From positions 1-64,000 of the forward strand of contig NZ_LQBL01000032.1 in assembly GCF_001483745.1 (NCBI RefSeq): 64,000 nucleotides of DNA, read 5' to 3'. Below, in pieces: positions 42,473 through 52,537 of this stretch; position 1 is the first letter of the stretch; every line of letters begins with the position of its first letter. The position numbers and the translations under genes were made by a program. Source of the stretch: Serinicoccus chungangensis. GTDB lineage: Bacteria; Actinomycetota; Actinomycetes; Actinomycetales; Dermatophilaceae. A model generated the notes under the pieces. That model saw nothing but the letters and a program-made list of their open reading frames with translations, did no database searches and was not told where the DNA came from.

Positions 42473-42586
42473 TCGTCCGGGTCGTCAGCCGTCGTCCGGG
42501 TCGTCAGCCGTCGTCCGGGTCGTCAGCCGTCGTCCGGGTCGTCAGCCGTCGTCCTCGTCGAGGGGGCTGGTGGTTGACATGCCGGA
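42473..42586 (+). repeat. 19-bp tandem repeat array and first flanking repeat of the AbiEi-like gene
   Basis: Four exact copies of the 19-mer TCGTCCGGGTCGTCAGCCG run from 42473 to 42548. The array then merges into a longer element (42541-42586) that recurs with roughly three-quarters identity at 43695-43740, downstream of the AbiEi-like gene. The rest of 42434-42672 holds no gene. The array may vary in copy number between strains. Confidence 0.85.
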
Positions 42587-42672
42587 CGAGGGTCCATACC
42601 GCCAGCCGACGTTGTCCACAGATTCCGGTCGCGCGCCTCCGACCCAGCCGCGGACCTGCCAGCCTGACGGTC

Positions 42673-43626
42673 ATGAAACCGGCCCTGGAGGGCTTCCTCC
42701 ACACCCACCACTTCGCCATCACCACCGCCGAGGCCGCCTCCATCGGCATCTCGCGGGAGGTGCTCCGGCTGCTCGTGGCCCGCAAGGTCCTGACCCGGGT
42801 GGGCAGAGGCGCCTACGTGCAGACCAGCGCGCTGGAGCGCGAGCCCTACGACGCCGGTCGGCATGTGCTCCGGGTCCACGCGCTCGTGCGCAGCCGACCC
42901 GAGGACTGGGCCGCCAGCCACCTGTCGGCGGCGTTGCTGTGGGGGCTGCCGGTCCCGCAGGTGCCCCTCGAGCGTCTGCACGTGTGCCATGCACGCCCGG
43001 TCGGTACCAGCCGCCGGCGCTCCGACTACAGCGTGCACCTGTGCCCCGGCGAGGAGCGGATCACCAGGGTCGAGGGCCTGCCGGTCGTCGCTGCCGCGAC
43101 GGCGGTGGTCGGCACCGCGCTGCAGGTGCCGCACGGGCCGGCCGTGGCGGCGATGGACGCCGCCCTGCACCGCGGGTTGGTCTCCCCCGACGACCTCGTG
43201 GAACAGCTCCACGCGTGGGCGCACGTCCCCGAGGTCGTGGGAGCCAGGCTGGCCGTCGCGCGGGCCGACGGCCGCAGCGAGTCCCCGGGTGAGTCGCTCC
43301 TGAGGCTGATCCTCCTCGACCTGGGTCTCACCGTCATCCCGCAGTACGTGGTCCGCGACGGCGACGTCGTCGTGGCTCGGGTGGATCTCTACCTGCCCGA
43401 GCTGGGGGTGGTCCTGGAGTTCGACGGGCGGCTGAAGTACGCCGGGCAGGACGGCAGGCAGGCCCTGGCGGCCGAGAAGCACCGGGAGGACCGGATCAGG
43501 TCGCTCGGCTACGGGGTCGGACGGCTCACGTGGGAGTGCCTCACCCAGCCCGCCGTGGTGTCCGGGGTGGTCGCGCGGGCCGCTCGGAGCGCCCACCCGC
43601 ACCTCATCGCCACCCGGGCCTCGTGA
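42673..43626 (+). CDS. AbiEi-like antitoxin-domain protein with C-terminal DUF559-like region
   Basis: 317 residues. The N-terminal part (TTAEAASIGISREVLRLLVARKVLTRVGRGAYV) is the winged-helix of type IV AbiEi antitoxins. The middle (WAASHLSAALLWGLPVP) is typical of actinobacterial members. The C-terminal part carries RVDLYLPELGVVLEFDGRLKY and EKHREDRIRSLGYGV, the Vsr/DUF559-like endonuclease-type pattern, with the LEFDG acidic residue present. No AbiEii toxin gene is adjacent. These orphan proteins are common in actinobacteria and their role is unproved. Direct repeats flank the gene. Confidence 0.8.
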   Translation: MKPALEGFLHTHHFAITTAEAASIGISREVLRLLVARKVLTRVGRGAYVQTSALEREPYDAGRHVLRVHALVRSRPEDWAASHLSAALLWGLPVPQVPLERLHVCHARPVGTSRRRSDYSVHLCPGEERITRVEGLPVVAAATAVVGTALQVPHGPAVAAMDAALHRGLVSPDDLVEQLHAWAHVPEVVGARLAVARADGRSESPGESLLRLILLDLGLTVIPQYVVRDGDVVVARVDLYLPELGVVLEFDGRLKYAGQDGRQALAAEKHREDRIRSLGYGVGRLTWECLTQPAVVSGVVARAARSAHPHLIATRAS

Positions 43627-43674
43627 GGCCACGGCGCCGGGCGTCCGGTCGGCGGGGCTGTCCGTCAGCCGGGA

Positions 43675-43749
43675 GGTCGACCTTCGTCCTGGTGGTCAGC
43701 TGTCGTCCTCCTCGACGGGGCCGAAGGTTGACCCGGAGGACGAGGGATG
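43675..43749 (+). repeat. Second flanking repeat of the AbiEi-like gene
   Basis: Contains one degenerate 19-mer unit (TCGTCCTGGTGGTCAGCTG) followed by the element shared with 42541-42586: TCGTCCTCCTCGACGGGG, then GGTTGAC, then GGACGAGGG. It occupies the gap between the AbiEi-like gene and guaB1. No gene is present in 43627-43787. Confidence 0.7.
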
Positions 43750-43787
43750 ACGAACCGGCGTCCAGAGAGCGGACGGGGGCTGACCGC

Positions 43788-45961
<2,174 letters not shown>

Positions 45962-45964
45962 CGC

Positions 45965-46050
45965 ACCGGACGCGCGGTCAGACCGCTCCGGACGCCTCGT
46001 CAGCCCACTCCGGACGCGCGGTCAGCCCACTCCGGACGCGCCGTCAGCCG
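45965..46050 (+). repeat. 22-bp tandem repeat at a convergent gene end
   Basis: Three to four imperfect units of CTCCGGACGCGCGGTCAGCC with small changes follow the stop of the metallo-hydrolase and reach the 3' end of the ferritin-VIT1 gene at 46044. It occupies the whole intergenic space, so variation in unit number would touch the last codons of the downstream gene. Confidence 0.75.
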
Positions 46051-47138
46051 ATCCCGGCCGCGCCGAAGGCCAGCCCCAGCAGGTAGGTGACGACGGCGGC
46101 CCCGTAGCCGATGAGCAGCTGACGCACGCCCCGGCCCAGGGGGGAGGCGCCCGACAGCACCCCCACCACGCCACCGGTCACCAGCAGGGCGATCCCCACG
46201 GCGAGCATGGCGACCCCGGCCGCGGCATACCCGGTCAGCCCGAGCAGGTAGGGCAGCACCGGGATGAGTGCTCCGGAGGCGAAGAACCCGAAGCTGGCCA
46301 GCGCCGCCCCCCAGGGGTTGAGCACGGCGTCCTGCTCGTCCGCGTCGGTCGCGGCGACCGGCACGGCGTCGCGCGGCGCCGAACCGGCCACCTGCACCTG
46401 TCCCAGGACGCTCGCGGCACGCGACCGCGCCTGGTCCCGGTCCAGGCCCCGGGCCCGGTAGACCAGCTCGAGCTCGTTGGCCTGCAGGTCGAGGGCGCCG
46501 AGGGCGGCCTGGGTGCCCTGGGCGGGCTGGGAGGCGGCCAGCAGCTCGCGCGCGGACCGCACCGAGATGTACTCACCGGCCCCCATGGACAACGCTCCCG
46601 CGAGCAGGCCCGCCATGCCCGCCGCCAGGACCACCGCGCCCGACACACCGGTGCCGGCCATCCCCATGATGAGCGCCAGGTTGGACACCAGCCCGTCGTT
46701 CGCGCCGAAGACGGCCGCCCGGAAGTTGCCGGACAGCTGCAGCCGGCCGCGCGCCGCCAGACCCCGCAGGACCTCCTCGTGGACCTGCTCGTCGGCCGCC
46801 ATGGAGGAGGCCGCGTCGGTCTCGCCGGCGTACTGGTTGTCCGACTTGGACCGCTGGAGCAGCGCGAGCACGAAGACCATGCCGAAGCGCCGGGCCAGCC
46901 AGGTCTGCAGCCGGTGGGCGATCGTGGGGTGGGGTGCCGGGTGCGCCCGCTCCCCCAACAGCCTCTCCCAGTGCTCGGCGTGCCGTTGCTCGGCGTCGGC
47001 CAGCCCGGTGAGGATCGCCCGCTCCTCGCCCTGGCGGCGGGCCGCGAGGTCACGGAAGGCACGCATGTTGGCGTGCTCGTCAGCCAGATGGCGCCGCCAG
47101 CGGCGCAGGTCGGCCGGGGTGGGTTGGGTCGTCGTCAC
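46044..47138 (-). CDS. Ferritin-like domain fused to VIT1/CCC1 iron-manganese transporter
   Basis: 364 residues. Residues about 10-140 form a ferritin-like helical domain with E/H metal ligands (LADEHANMRAF, DAEQRHAEHWERLL, ADEQVHEEVLRGL). Residues about 150-364 carry the VIT1-type membrane domain: FGANDGLVSNLALIMG, LAAGMAGLLAGALSMGAGEYIS, then helices ALIPVLPYLLG, AAGVAMLAVGIALLV and AAVVTYLLGLAFG. The domain order resembles membrane-bound ferritins such as MbfA, which export iron under peroxide stress. Its cytoplasmic ferritin part may sense or deliver the ion. Confidence 0.9.
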   Translation of the reverse strand: MTTTQPTPADLRRWRRHLADEHANMRAFRDLAARRQGEERAILTGLADAEQRHAEHWERLLGERAHPAPHPTIAHRLQTWLARRFGMVFVLALLQRSKSDNQYAGETDAASSMAADEQVHEEVLRGLAARGRLQLSGNFRAAVFGANDGLVSNLALIMGMAGTGVSGAVVLAAGMAGLLAGALSMGAGEYISVRSARELLAASQPAQGTQAALGALDLQANELELVYRARGLDRDQARSRAASVLGQVQVAGSAPRDAVPVAATDADEQDAVLNPWGAALASFGFFASGALIPVLPYLLGLTGYAAAGVAMLAVGIALLVTGGVVGVLSGASPLGRGVRQLLIGYGAAVVTYLLGLAFGAAGIG

Positions 47139-47187
47139 GTGGGTGGAGTCTACGGCGTGGCTCCCGGACCGCTATCCTGGCGGGCGT

Positions 47188-47574
47188 GGATGAGTCGGCC
47201 AGGCGGCCGCGTCGGGCACCTCCGGGTGACCCGCCGAGGAACGTCCGGGCTCCACAGGGCAAGGTGGTGGCCAACAGCCACCCGGGGTGACCCGCGGGAC
47301 AGTGCCACAGAGAACAGACCGCCCGCCGCCTCGGCGGTGGGTCAGGGTGAAACGGTGGTGTAAGAGACCACCAGCACGTCAGGTGACTGGCGTGGCTCGG
47401 TAAACCCCACCTGGAGCAAGACCAGACAGTGCGCGACCGAGGGCTGCCCGCCCGAGCGCACGGGTAGGTCGCTGGAGGTGCGCGGCAACGCGCACCCGAG
47501 ATGGATGGTCGCCACCCTCGCCGTGCCGGTGACGGCGCGAGGGGACAGAACCCGGCGTACCGGCCGGCTCATCC
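47188..47574 (+). ncRNA. rnpB: RNase P RNA (bacterial type A)
   Basis: Conserved blocks appear in the right order: GAGGAACGTCCGGGCTCCAC, GGTGACCCGCGGGACAGTGCC, ACAGAGAACAGACCGCC, GGGTGAAACGGTGGTGTAAGAG and ACAGAACCCGGCGTACCGGC. The 5' end GGATGAGTCGGCC pairs with the 3' end GGCCGGCTCATCC. A TATCCT hexamer at 47173-47178 is a likely -10 box. It processes tRNA 5' ends with RnpA protein. Confidence 0.96.
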
Positions 47575-47590
47575 ACCCCCACCGGGTGGC

Positions 47591-47734
47591 TCAGAGGTGC
47601 AGCGCGCCCGTCGCCAGGTCGACGAGGACGAAGATCGCCGTCACCGCCAGCAGTCCGAGGATGAAGGCGGTCAACCCGCCGCCGAAGCTGCCCCGTCGGG
47701 TGCTGGCCGGGGTGGTCTGCTTGCTGTCCGTCAT
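47591..47734 (-). CDS. Small single-pass membrane protein (47 aa)
   Basis: ATG at 47734 opens a 47-residue frame: a basic polar N-terminus (TDSKQTTPASTRRGSFGGG) and then one hydrophobic helix (LTAFILGLLAVTAIFVLVDL) with a short tail. The pattern and codon use look genuine. It ends 17 bases beyond the 3' end of rnpB on the opposite strand. A weak AGGG site precedes the start. Small proteins of this form occur widely in actinobacteria; function unknown. Confidence 0.65.
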   Translation of the reverse strand: MTDSKQTTPASTRRGSFGGGLTAFILGLLAVTAIFVLVDLATGALHL

Positions 47735-47746
47735 ACCCTGATCCTG

Positions 47747-48577
47747 TCACACCCCGCGGGCGTCGAGGAGCGCGGCGACGCGGCTCGCCACGCCGTCCTC
47801 GTCGTTGCTGGGCACCACCTCGTCGGCGAGCGCCAGGACCTGCGGGTGCGCGTTGGCGACGGCGTGGGAGCGCCCGGCCCACTCCAGCATCGGTATGTCG
47901 TTGAGCATGTCCCCGAACGCCCACACCTCGTGCGGCGCCACGGGTGGGTCCTGCTCGGCGCACCAGGTCAGGAGCGCGAGCGCCTTGGTGACGCCCCGGC
48001 CGGTGACCTCCCCCAGCTGCACCGCCCCGGAGTTCGCCACCTCCGCGCGCTCTCCCACGACCTCCTTGACCCGGGCGCTGATCTGCTCGGTGGACCAGTC
48101 GAGGTGCCGCACGAGGATCTTGCCGGCCGGCTCCTGGGCCAGCTGCCCGATGTCGCCGACCAGCCACTGCCCGTCGGTGCGGTCGTTGGCCCGGTGGAAG
48201 TGCGGCTCGCGGGCGAAACCGCGCACCGACTCGGTGGCCAGCGCCGCCCCGGGCAGCGCCTCCTTGAGCTCGGCCAGCAGCGTGCCCACGAGCTCGGTGG
48301 GCATGAGCCGGTGAGCGATGATCTCGCGCCGCGACACGTCGTAGGTGAAGGCGCCGTTGCCGCACAGCGCCACCGCCTCGACCCCGAGGTCCCCGAGCTC
48401 GTCCATCCACCGGGGCGGGCGGGCGGTGACGAGCACCACGCGGACACCGGCGGACGCGCAACGGTCCAGCACCGCGCGGGTGCGCTCGGACACCGTGCCG
48501 TCCGAGCGCAGCAGCGTGCCGTCGCAGTCGGAAGCGACGACCCGCACCCCGTCGGGTCCGGGCGGCGAGGCCTTCAC
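47747..48577 (-). CDS. Cof-type HAD-family phosphatase
   Basis: 276 residues. The HAD nucleophile motif is ASDCDGTLL (Asp17/Asp19 region), motif II is VVLVTARPP, and motifs III/IV appear as Lys in VTKALAL with FGDMLNDIPML. The large C2B cap places it in the Cof group acting on sugar phosphates or cofactors; the substrate is not known. GTG start overlapping the upstream RNB-gene stop by four bases. Confidence 0.9.
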   Translation of the reverse strand: MKASPPGPDGVRVVASDCDGTLLRSDGTVSERTRAVLDRCASAGVRVVLVTARPPRWMDELGDLGVEAVALCGNGAFTYDVSRREIIAHRLMPTELVGTLLAELKEALPGAALATESVRGFAREPHFHRANDRTDGQWLVGDIGQLAQEPAGKILVRHLDWSTEQISARVKEVVGERAEVANSGAVQLGEVTGRGVTKALALLTWCAEQDPPVAPHEVWAFGDMLNDIPMLEWAGRSHAVANAHPQVLALADEVVPSNDEDGVASRVAALLDARGV

Positions 48578-50037
48578 GCCTCCTGCCCCACGAGGCGCAG
48601 GTCGACCTCGCCCGCCAGGACGTCGGCCCGCTCCACCCGCACCGTGACGGCGCTGCCCAGCCGGGCGCTGCCGCTCGCGACGTCGCTGACCGGCGGGTCG
48701 AGGAGCTGCACCTGCACCCGGTCGCCGTTGACGCCGTCGACGACGACCGCCTCGAAGTCCTCGCCCACGCGGTCGTGGAGCACGGCCGCCTCGACCGCCG
48801 CGAGGCAGGCCCGGTCCACGGCCCGGGCCCGCCGACCGGTCTCCTCCATGACGGCGGGCAACCCCGGGAGGGCCTCGCGGGCCCAGGCGGGCACCTCACC
48901 CCCGGAGCAGAGCGCCTCGCACACCGCCAGCCCGAACCGGTCGACCAGACGGCGCAACGGCGCCGTCACGTGCGCGTAGGGCGCGGCCACCGCGGCCTGG
49001 ACCCGGTCCTCCTCCGGCGGCAGCTCGCCGTCGAAGGCGGTGTAGCCCGCACCCCGGAACAGAAACGTGGCCGCGTTGACGATCGCCAGGTGCCGGGTGT
49101 CGGCCCGGTCGAGGGTGCGGAGGAACTCGCCGTACGGCATACCCTCCGGCCAGTGGGCGCCGAGCGCCTCGACCTCCCGGCGGAAGCGCGCCACCGCCCC
49201 CTCCCCCGGCTCGGGCATGGTCCGCAGGATGCCGACCCCGCCCTCGAGCATCATCCGGGCGGCGACCATCCCGGTGAGCAGCGAGATCTGGGCGTTCCAG
49301 TCCTCGGCGGCCAGCAGCGGGCGCAGCCGCAGCGTGTAGTCGCACCCCTCCTCGTCACCGGTCCCCACCTCCTGCTCCGGCATCGGCAGGCTCGCGCCAC
49401 CCCGGGCGATCTCGCGGGCCGCGCGCAGCTCGCCCACCTCCCGGAGCAGCAGCAGCGTCTCCTCCGCCTCCCCGCCGTCGACCAGCCGCTGCACCTCCTC
49501 GTAGGTATAGCGGCGCCGGGACCGCACCATGGCCCGGTAGACCTCGGCGGTGTCCCGCGTGCCGTCGGCGGTGAGCCTGATGTCCCAGACGTATGCCGGT
49601 CGCACGGCGTCGGGGAGCAGGCTCGCCGCCTCCTCGCTCAGGGCCGGGGGGTGCAGGGGCACGCGCCTGTCCGGGCAGTAGATCGTCTGCCCGCGCAGCC
49701 GCGTCTCCGCGTCGAGCGCGCCCCCCTCGGCGAGGAAGGCCGGGACGTCGGCGATGGCGTAGCGGACCCGGAAGCCGGACCCGTCGCGCTCCAGGTGCAT
49801 GGCCTGGTCGAGGTCCATGGAACCCGGCGGGTCGACGGTGACGAGCTCCACGCCCGTCTCGTCGCGTCCGGGCAGGTCCGGGGCGGCGACCCCCTGCTCG
49901 ACCTCGGCCAGTGCCGCCTCCGGGAAGGTCTGGCGCACCTCGAGGTCGTCCCGGACCTGCTGGAACGCCTGGGCCAGCAGCCGTCCGGTCTCGGACGCGG
50001 TCGGGTCGCAGGCCAGGCTCGTCGCACGCTCCACCAT
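48574..50037 (-). CDS. RNB-domain ribonuclease (RNase II/R family)
   Basis: A 3'-5' exoribonuclease of 487 residues. The RNB core holds VDPPGSMDLDQAMHLERDG (Asp residues binding Mg), RYAIADVPAFL, and the later RQTIYCPDRRVPLHP-type block, with PYAHVTAPLRRLVDRFG near 375. A short C-terminal S1-like part follows (VQVQLLDPPVSDVASGS). It lacks the N-terminal cold-shock domains of RNase R, as is common for actinobacterial members. ATG at 50037; the frame further upstream overlaps the divergent yaaA and is not coding. Confidence 0.9.
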   Translation of the reverse strand: MVERATSLACDPTASETGRLLAQAFQQVRDDLEVRQTFPEAALAEVEQGVAAPDLPGRDETGVELVTVDPPGSMDLDQAMHLERDGSGFRVRYAIADVPAFLAEGGALDAETRLRGQTIYCPDRRVPLHPPALSEEAASLLPDAVRPAYVWDIRLTADGTRDTAEVYRAMVRSRRRYTYEEVQRLVDGGEAEETLLLLREVGELRAAREIARGGASLPMPEQEVGTGDEEGCDYTLRLRPLLAAEDWNAQISLLTGMVAARMMLEGGVGILRTMPEPGEGAVARFRREVEALGAHWPEGMPYGEFLRTLDRADTRHLAIVNAATFLFRGAGYTAFDGELPPEEDRVQAAVAAPYAHVTAPLRRLVDRFGLAVCEALCSGGEVPAWAREALPGLPAVMEETGRRARAVDRACLAAVEAAVLHDRVGEDFEAVVVDGVNGDRVQVQLLDPPVSDVASGSARLGSAVTVRVERADVLAGEVDLRLVGQEA

Positions 50038-50085
50038 GACGCCCACCCTACGTCGGGGCACCGACACCTGACCTACGCTGACGCG

Positions 50086-50838
50086 GTGCTCATCCTGCTC
50101 CCCCCGTCCGAGTCCAAGCAGACCCGCACCCGTGGCTCGGCGCTGCGACCGGAGTCCCTCTCCGCCCCCGCGCTCACGCCGGCACGGGACCGCGTGGCCA
50201 CGGCGCTGGCGCAGGTCAGTGGGCGCCCGGACGCCGCGAGGACGCTCGGGGTGAGCCCGAACCTCACGGCCGAGATCGCCAGGAACACCCGGTTGCGCAC
50301 CGCCCCCACGCTGCCGGCCCGCGAGCTCTACTCGGGCGTGCTCTACGACGCCCTCGACCTGCCCTCCCTGGACCCCGGCGCGGCGCGGCGGGCCAGCTCC
50401 CGGCTGCGGGTCGTCTCCGCGCTCTACGGCGTCGTGCGGATGACCGACCGGCTCGCGCCCTACCGCCTGTCGATGGGCGTCAACCTCCCCGGCGTCGGGC
50501 CGCTCGCAGGGTTCTGGAGGGAGCACCTGGACCCGGTGCTCACCGGGGCGGCCGGGCGCGGGCTGGTCGTGGACTGCCGCTCCAGCACGTACGCCGCGGC
50601 CTGGACCCCGGCCGCGACCTCCGACGTGGCCCGGCGCTGGGTGCACGTGCGGGTGCCCGGCGCCACGCACATGGCCAAGCACACCCGGGGGCTGGTCGCA
50701 CGGGCGCTCTGCCAGGACGCGGCGGACCTGAGGACCCCGTCGGCCCTGGTCGGGCTGCTCGGCGGCGCCTTCGACGTCGAGCTGCACGAGCCGCGACGAC
50801 CCGGCTCGCCGTGGGTCCTGGACGCCCTCCCCTCCTGA
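50086..50838 (+). CDS. yaaA: YaaA-family peroxide stress protein
   Basis: 250 residues of the YaaA/DUF328 family: ILLPPSESK at the N-terminus, ELYSGVLYDALDL, VSALYGVVRMTDRLAPYRLSM and LVVDCRSSTYAAAW, all family hallmarks. In E. coli YaaA limits free iron and DNA damage during hydrogen peroxide stress. The GTG at 50086 follows TACGCT (50074-50079) by six bases, indicating a leaderless message. Divergent from the RNB gene with a 48-base gap. Confidence 0.92.
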   Translation: MLILLPPSESKQTRTRGSALRPESLSAPALTPARDRVATALAQVSGRPDAARTLGVSPNLTAEIARNTRLRTAPTLPARELYSGVLYDALDLPSLDPGAARRASSRLRVVSALYGVVRMTDRLAPYRLSMGVNLPGVGPLAGFWREHLDPVLTGAAGRGLVVDCRSSTYAAAWTPAATSDVARRWVHVRVPGATHMAKHTRGLVARALCQDAADLRTPSALVGLLGGAFDVELHEPRRPGSPWVLDALPS

Positions 50839-50844
50839 CCGCCC

Positions 50845-51768
50845 TCACGCCGGGCGGCGCGCGACGACGCTCAGCGCCACCGGCACCTGCGAGCGCCAGG
50901 GCTCGGGCAGCACCCAGTCCTCGCCCTCGGGCGTCATCGCGGGGTGCGCGGGCCAGGGCAGGTCCTGGTGCTCGCCGACGTGCTCGAGCGTGAGCCCGGC
51001 GCCCAGCAGCGCCCCCAGGATCTCGCCGACCGGGTGCGGCCACTCGACGTTGCGCGGCTGGGAGATCGGCGCGCTGTCGCCGTCGGTGTAGGTCGAGCCG
51101 TCGGCGTAGGTGAAGCCCTCGCCCTGCGGCAGTGGGAAGTAGGTGTAGGCCGGGGTCATCGTGGAGGCATCGGTGTCCCCCATGACGTTGATCATGGGGT
51201 GGCTGTCGCGCAGCAGGACGGTGCCGCCCGGCCGCAGCAGCGCGGCGACCTGGGCGCCCCAGGTGGCGAGGTCCTGCAGCCAGCAGAGGGTCCCGATCGA
51301 GGTGTGCACGTGGTCGAAGGTCGCGCCCACGGCGCCCGCCGCGTCCATGACGTTGGCCTCGACGTAGCGGATGTCCGCCCCGGCGCGCTCCGCGAGGTCG
51401 CGGGCGACCCGCAGGGACGCCGGCGACAGGTCGACCCCGGTGCAGCGGGCCCCCCTCCGCGCCAGCCCGAGGGTGTCGGTCCCCAGGTGGCACTGCAGGT
51501 GGCAGACGTCCAGCCCGTCCAGACGGGGTATGCCGTCACCCCCGTCCCGCAGCGCCTCCGGCAGGTGCGGGGCGAGGATCTGCAGGTCGCGGCGGACGAC
51601 CGCGCCCACCCGGCCGGGGTCGGCGACCCAGCCCTCCAGGTCGTAGTGGGCGCTGGCCGCGTGCACCTGCGCCCGGCCGTCCCAGTTGTCCCGGTTGAGG
51701 GCATACCCCTCCTCCGGGGCCACCCGGGCCCGCTCCATGGGGGTGAGGTCCTCGGGCACCGCGCTCAT
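50845..51768 (-). CDS. SAM-dependent class I methyltransferase
   Basis: 307 residues. Motif I is DVCHLQCHLGTDTLGLA, followed by GARCTGVDLSPASL with the acidic residue that binds the SAM ribose, and later motifs YVEANVMDA, TSIGTLCWLQDL and LLRPGGTVLLRDSHPM. Substrate unknown. TAGGGT at 51776-51781 lies seven bases before the ATG, suggesting a leaderless transcript. Convergent with yaaA, seven bases apart. Confidence 0.88.
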   Translation of the reverse strand: MSAVPEDLTPMERARVAPEEGYALNRDNWDGRAQVHAASAHYDLEGWVADPGRVGAVVRRDLQILAPHLPEALRDGGDGIPRLDGLDVCHLQCHLGTDTLGLARRGARCTGVDLSPASLRVARDLAERAGADIRYVEANVMDAAGAVGATFDHVHTSIGTLCWLQDLATWGAQVAALLRPGGTVLLRDSHPMINVMGDTDASTMTPAYTYFPLPQGEGFTYADGSTYTDGDSAPISQPRNVEWPHPVGEILGALLGAGLTLEHVGEHQDLPWPAHPAMTPEGEDWVLPEPWRSQVPVALSVVARRPA

Positions 51769-51778
51769 GGCCCCGACC

Positions 51779-52537
51779 CTAGGCCAGACCGCGCAGGTGG
51801 TGGGTGTCGTTGACGAAGGTCACCTGCACCCCGCCGTCGGGCCACATCTCGACGACGCTGAGCGAGGCCGGGCCGGTCGCGATGCTCCAGCCACGGTCGT
51901 GCCCCACCCCCAGCACCCGGCACAGGACCGACATGATGGCCACCCGGTGGGTGGCCACGACGACCGTGCCGCCCCGCGCGACCGCCCGCTCCAGGGCCGC
52001 ACCGATTCGGGCGTCGAGGTCCCGACGGGACTCCCCGCCGGGGCGGGCGTAGTCCAGGTCGGTGCGCAGCCGGGCCAGCTCCTCGGGCTCCCGCGCCGCG
52101 AGCTCGGGCATGGCCTGCCCGTCCCAGTCGCCGAAGCCCTGCTCGTCCCAGTCCCGGTCCTCCTCACGCTCGACCCCGAGGCGGTCGGCGAGCAGCTGCC
52201 CGGTCTCCCGCGCCCTGGCCAGGGACGAGGAGACGACGCGGACCGGCGCGGGCGTGGCACGGGTCAGGAGCTCGGCGACGGCCCCCGAGGCGGCCCGTGC
52301 CTGCGCCCGGCCGGTGGCGTTGAGCGCCGGGTCGGCACCACCCCGTCCGTCCATCCGGCGTGTCTGCGTGAAGTCGGTGACGCCGTGGCGCACGAGCACC
52401 AGGCGGGTGCTGCCCTCGAGGACGGGCAGCGTCTCGTCGGACAGGTAGGTCTCGGCCGGGTCCTCGACCGCCCGGTCCCCGAGCTCCTCGGGCACGGGCG
52501 CCGGACCGCTCCCGGGGGTCGGCGCCCCCTCGGTCAC
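51779..52537 (-). CDS. Histidine-phosphatase (phosphoglycerate mutase-like) family protein
   Basis: 252 residues; the catalytic motif LVLVRHGVTDF gives the phospho-accepting His, with RMDGRGGADPALNATGRAQ next, the second basic motif SSSLARARETGQLL, and THRVAIMSVL with the second His. Related mycobacterial genes next to the same zinc-ribbon gene carry an RNase H domain in front; here that domain is missing and only an acidic 40-residue leader remains. GTG at 52537 overlaps the zinc-ribbon stop (GTGA). Confidence 0.88.
   Translation of the reverse strand: MTEGAPTPGSGPAPVPEELGDRAVEDPAETYLSDETLPVLEGSTRLVLVRHGVTDFTQTRRMDGRGGADPALNATGRAQARAASGAVAELLTRATPAPVRVVSSSLARARETGQLLADRLGVEREEDRDWDEQGFGDWDGQAMPELAAREPEELARLRTDLDYARPGGESRRDLDARIGAALERAVARGGTVVVATHRVAIMSVLCRVLGVGHDRGWSIATGPASLSVVEMWPDGGVQVTFVNDTHHLRGLA

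Noticed and set aside
42473-42555. CRISPR array
   Set aside because: The 19-bp units are directly adjacent, with no spacers and no cas genes nearby.
42673-43626. Complete AbiE-type toxin-antitoxin system
   Set aside because: No AbiEii nucleotidyltransferase gene is next to it; the following genes are guaB1 and a hydrolase.
50038-50787. 250-codon upstream extension of the RNB ribonuclease frame
   Set aside because: The extension is the antisense of yaaA; RNB coding sense begins at the ATG at 50037.
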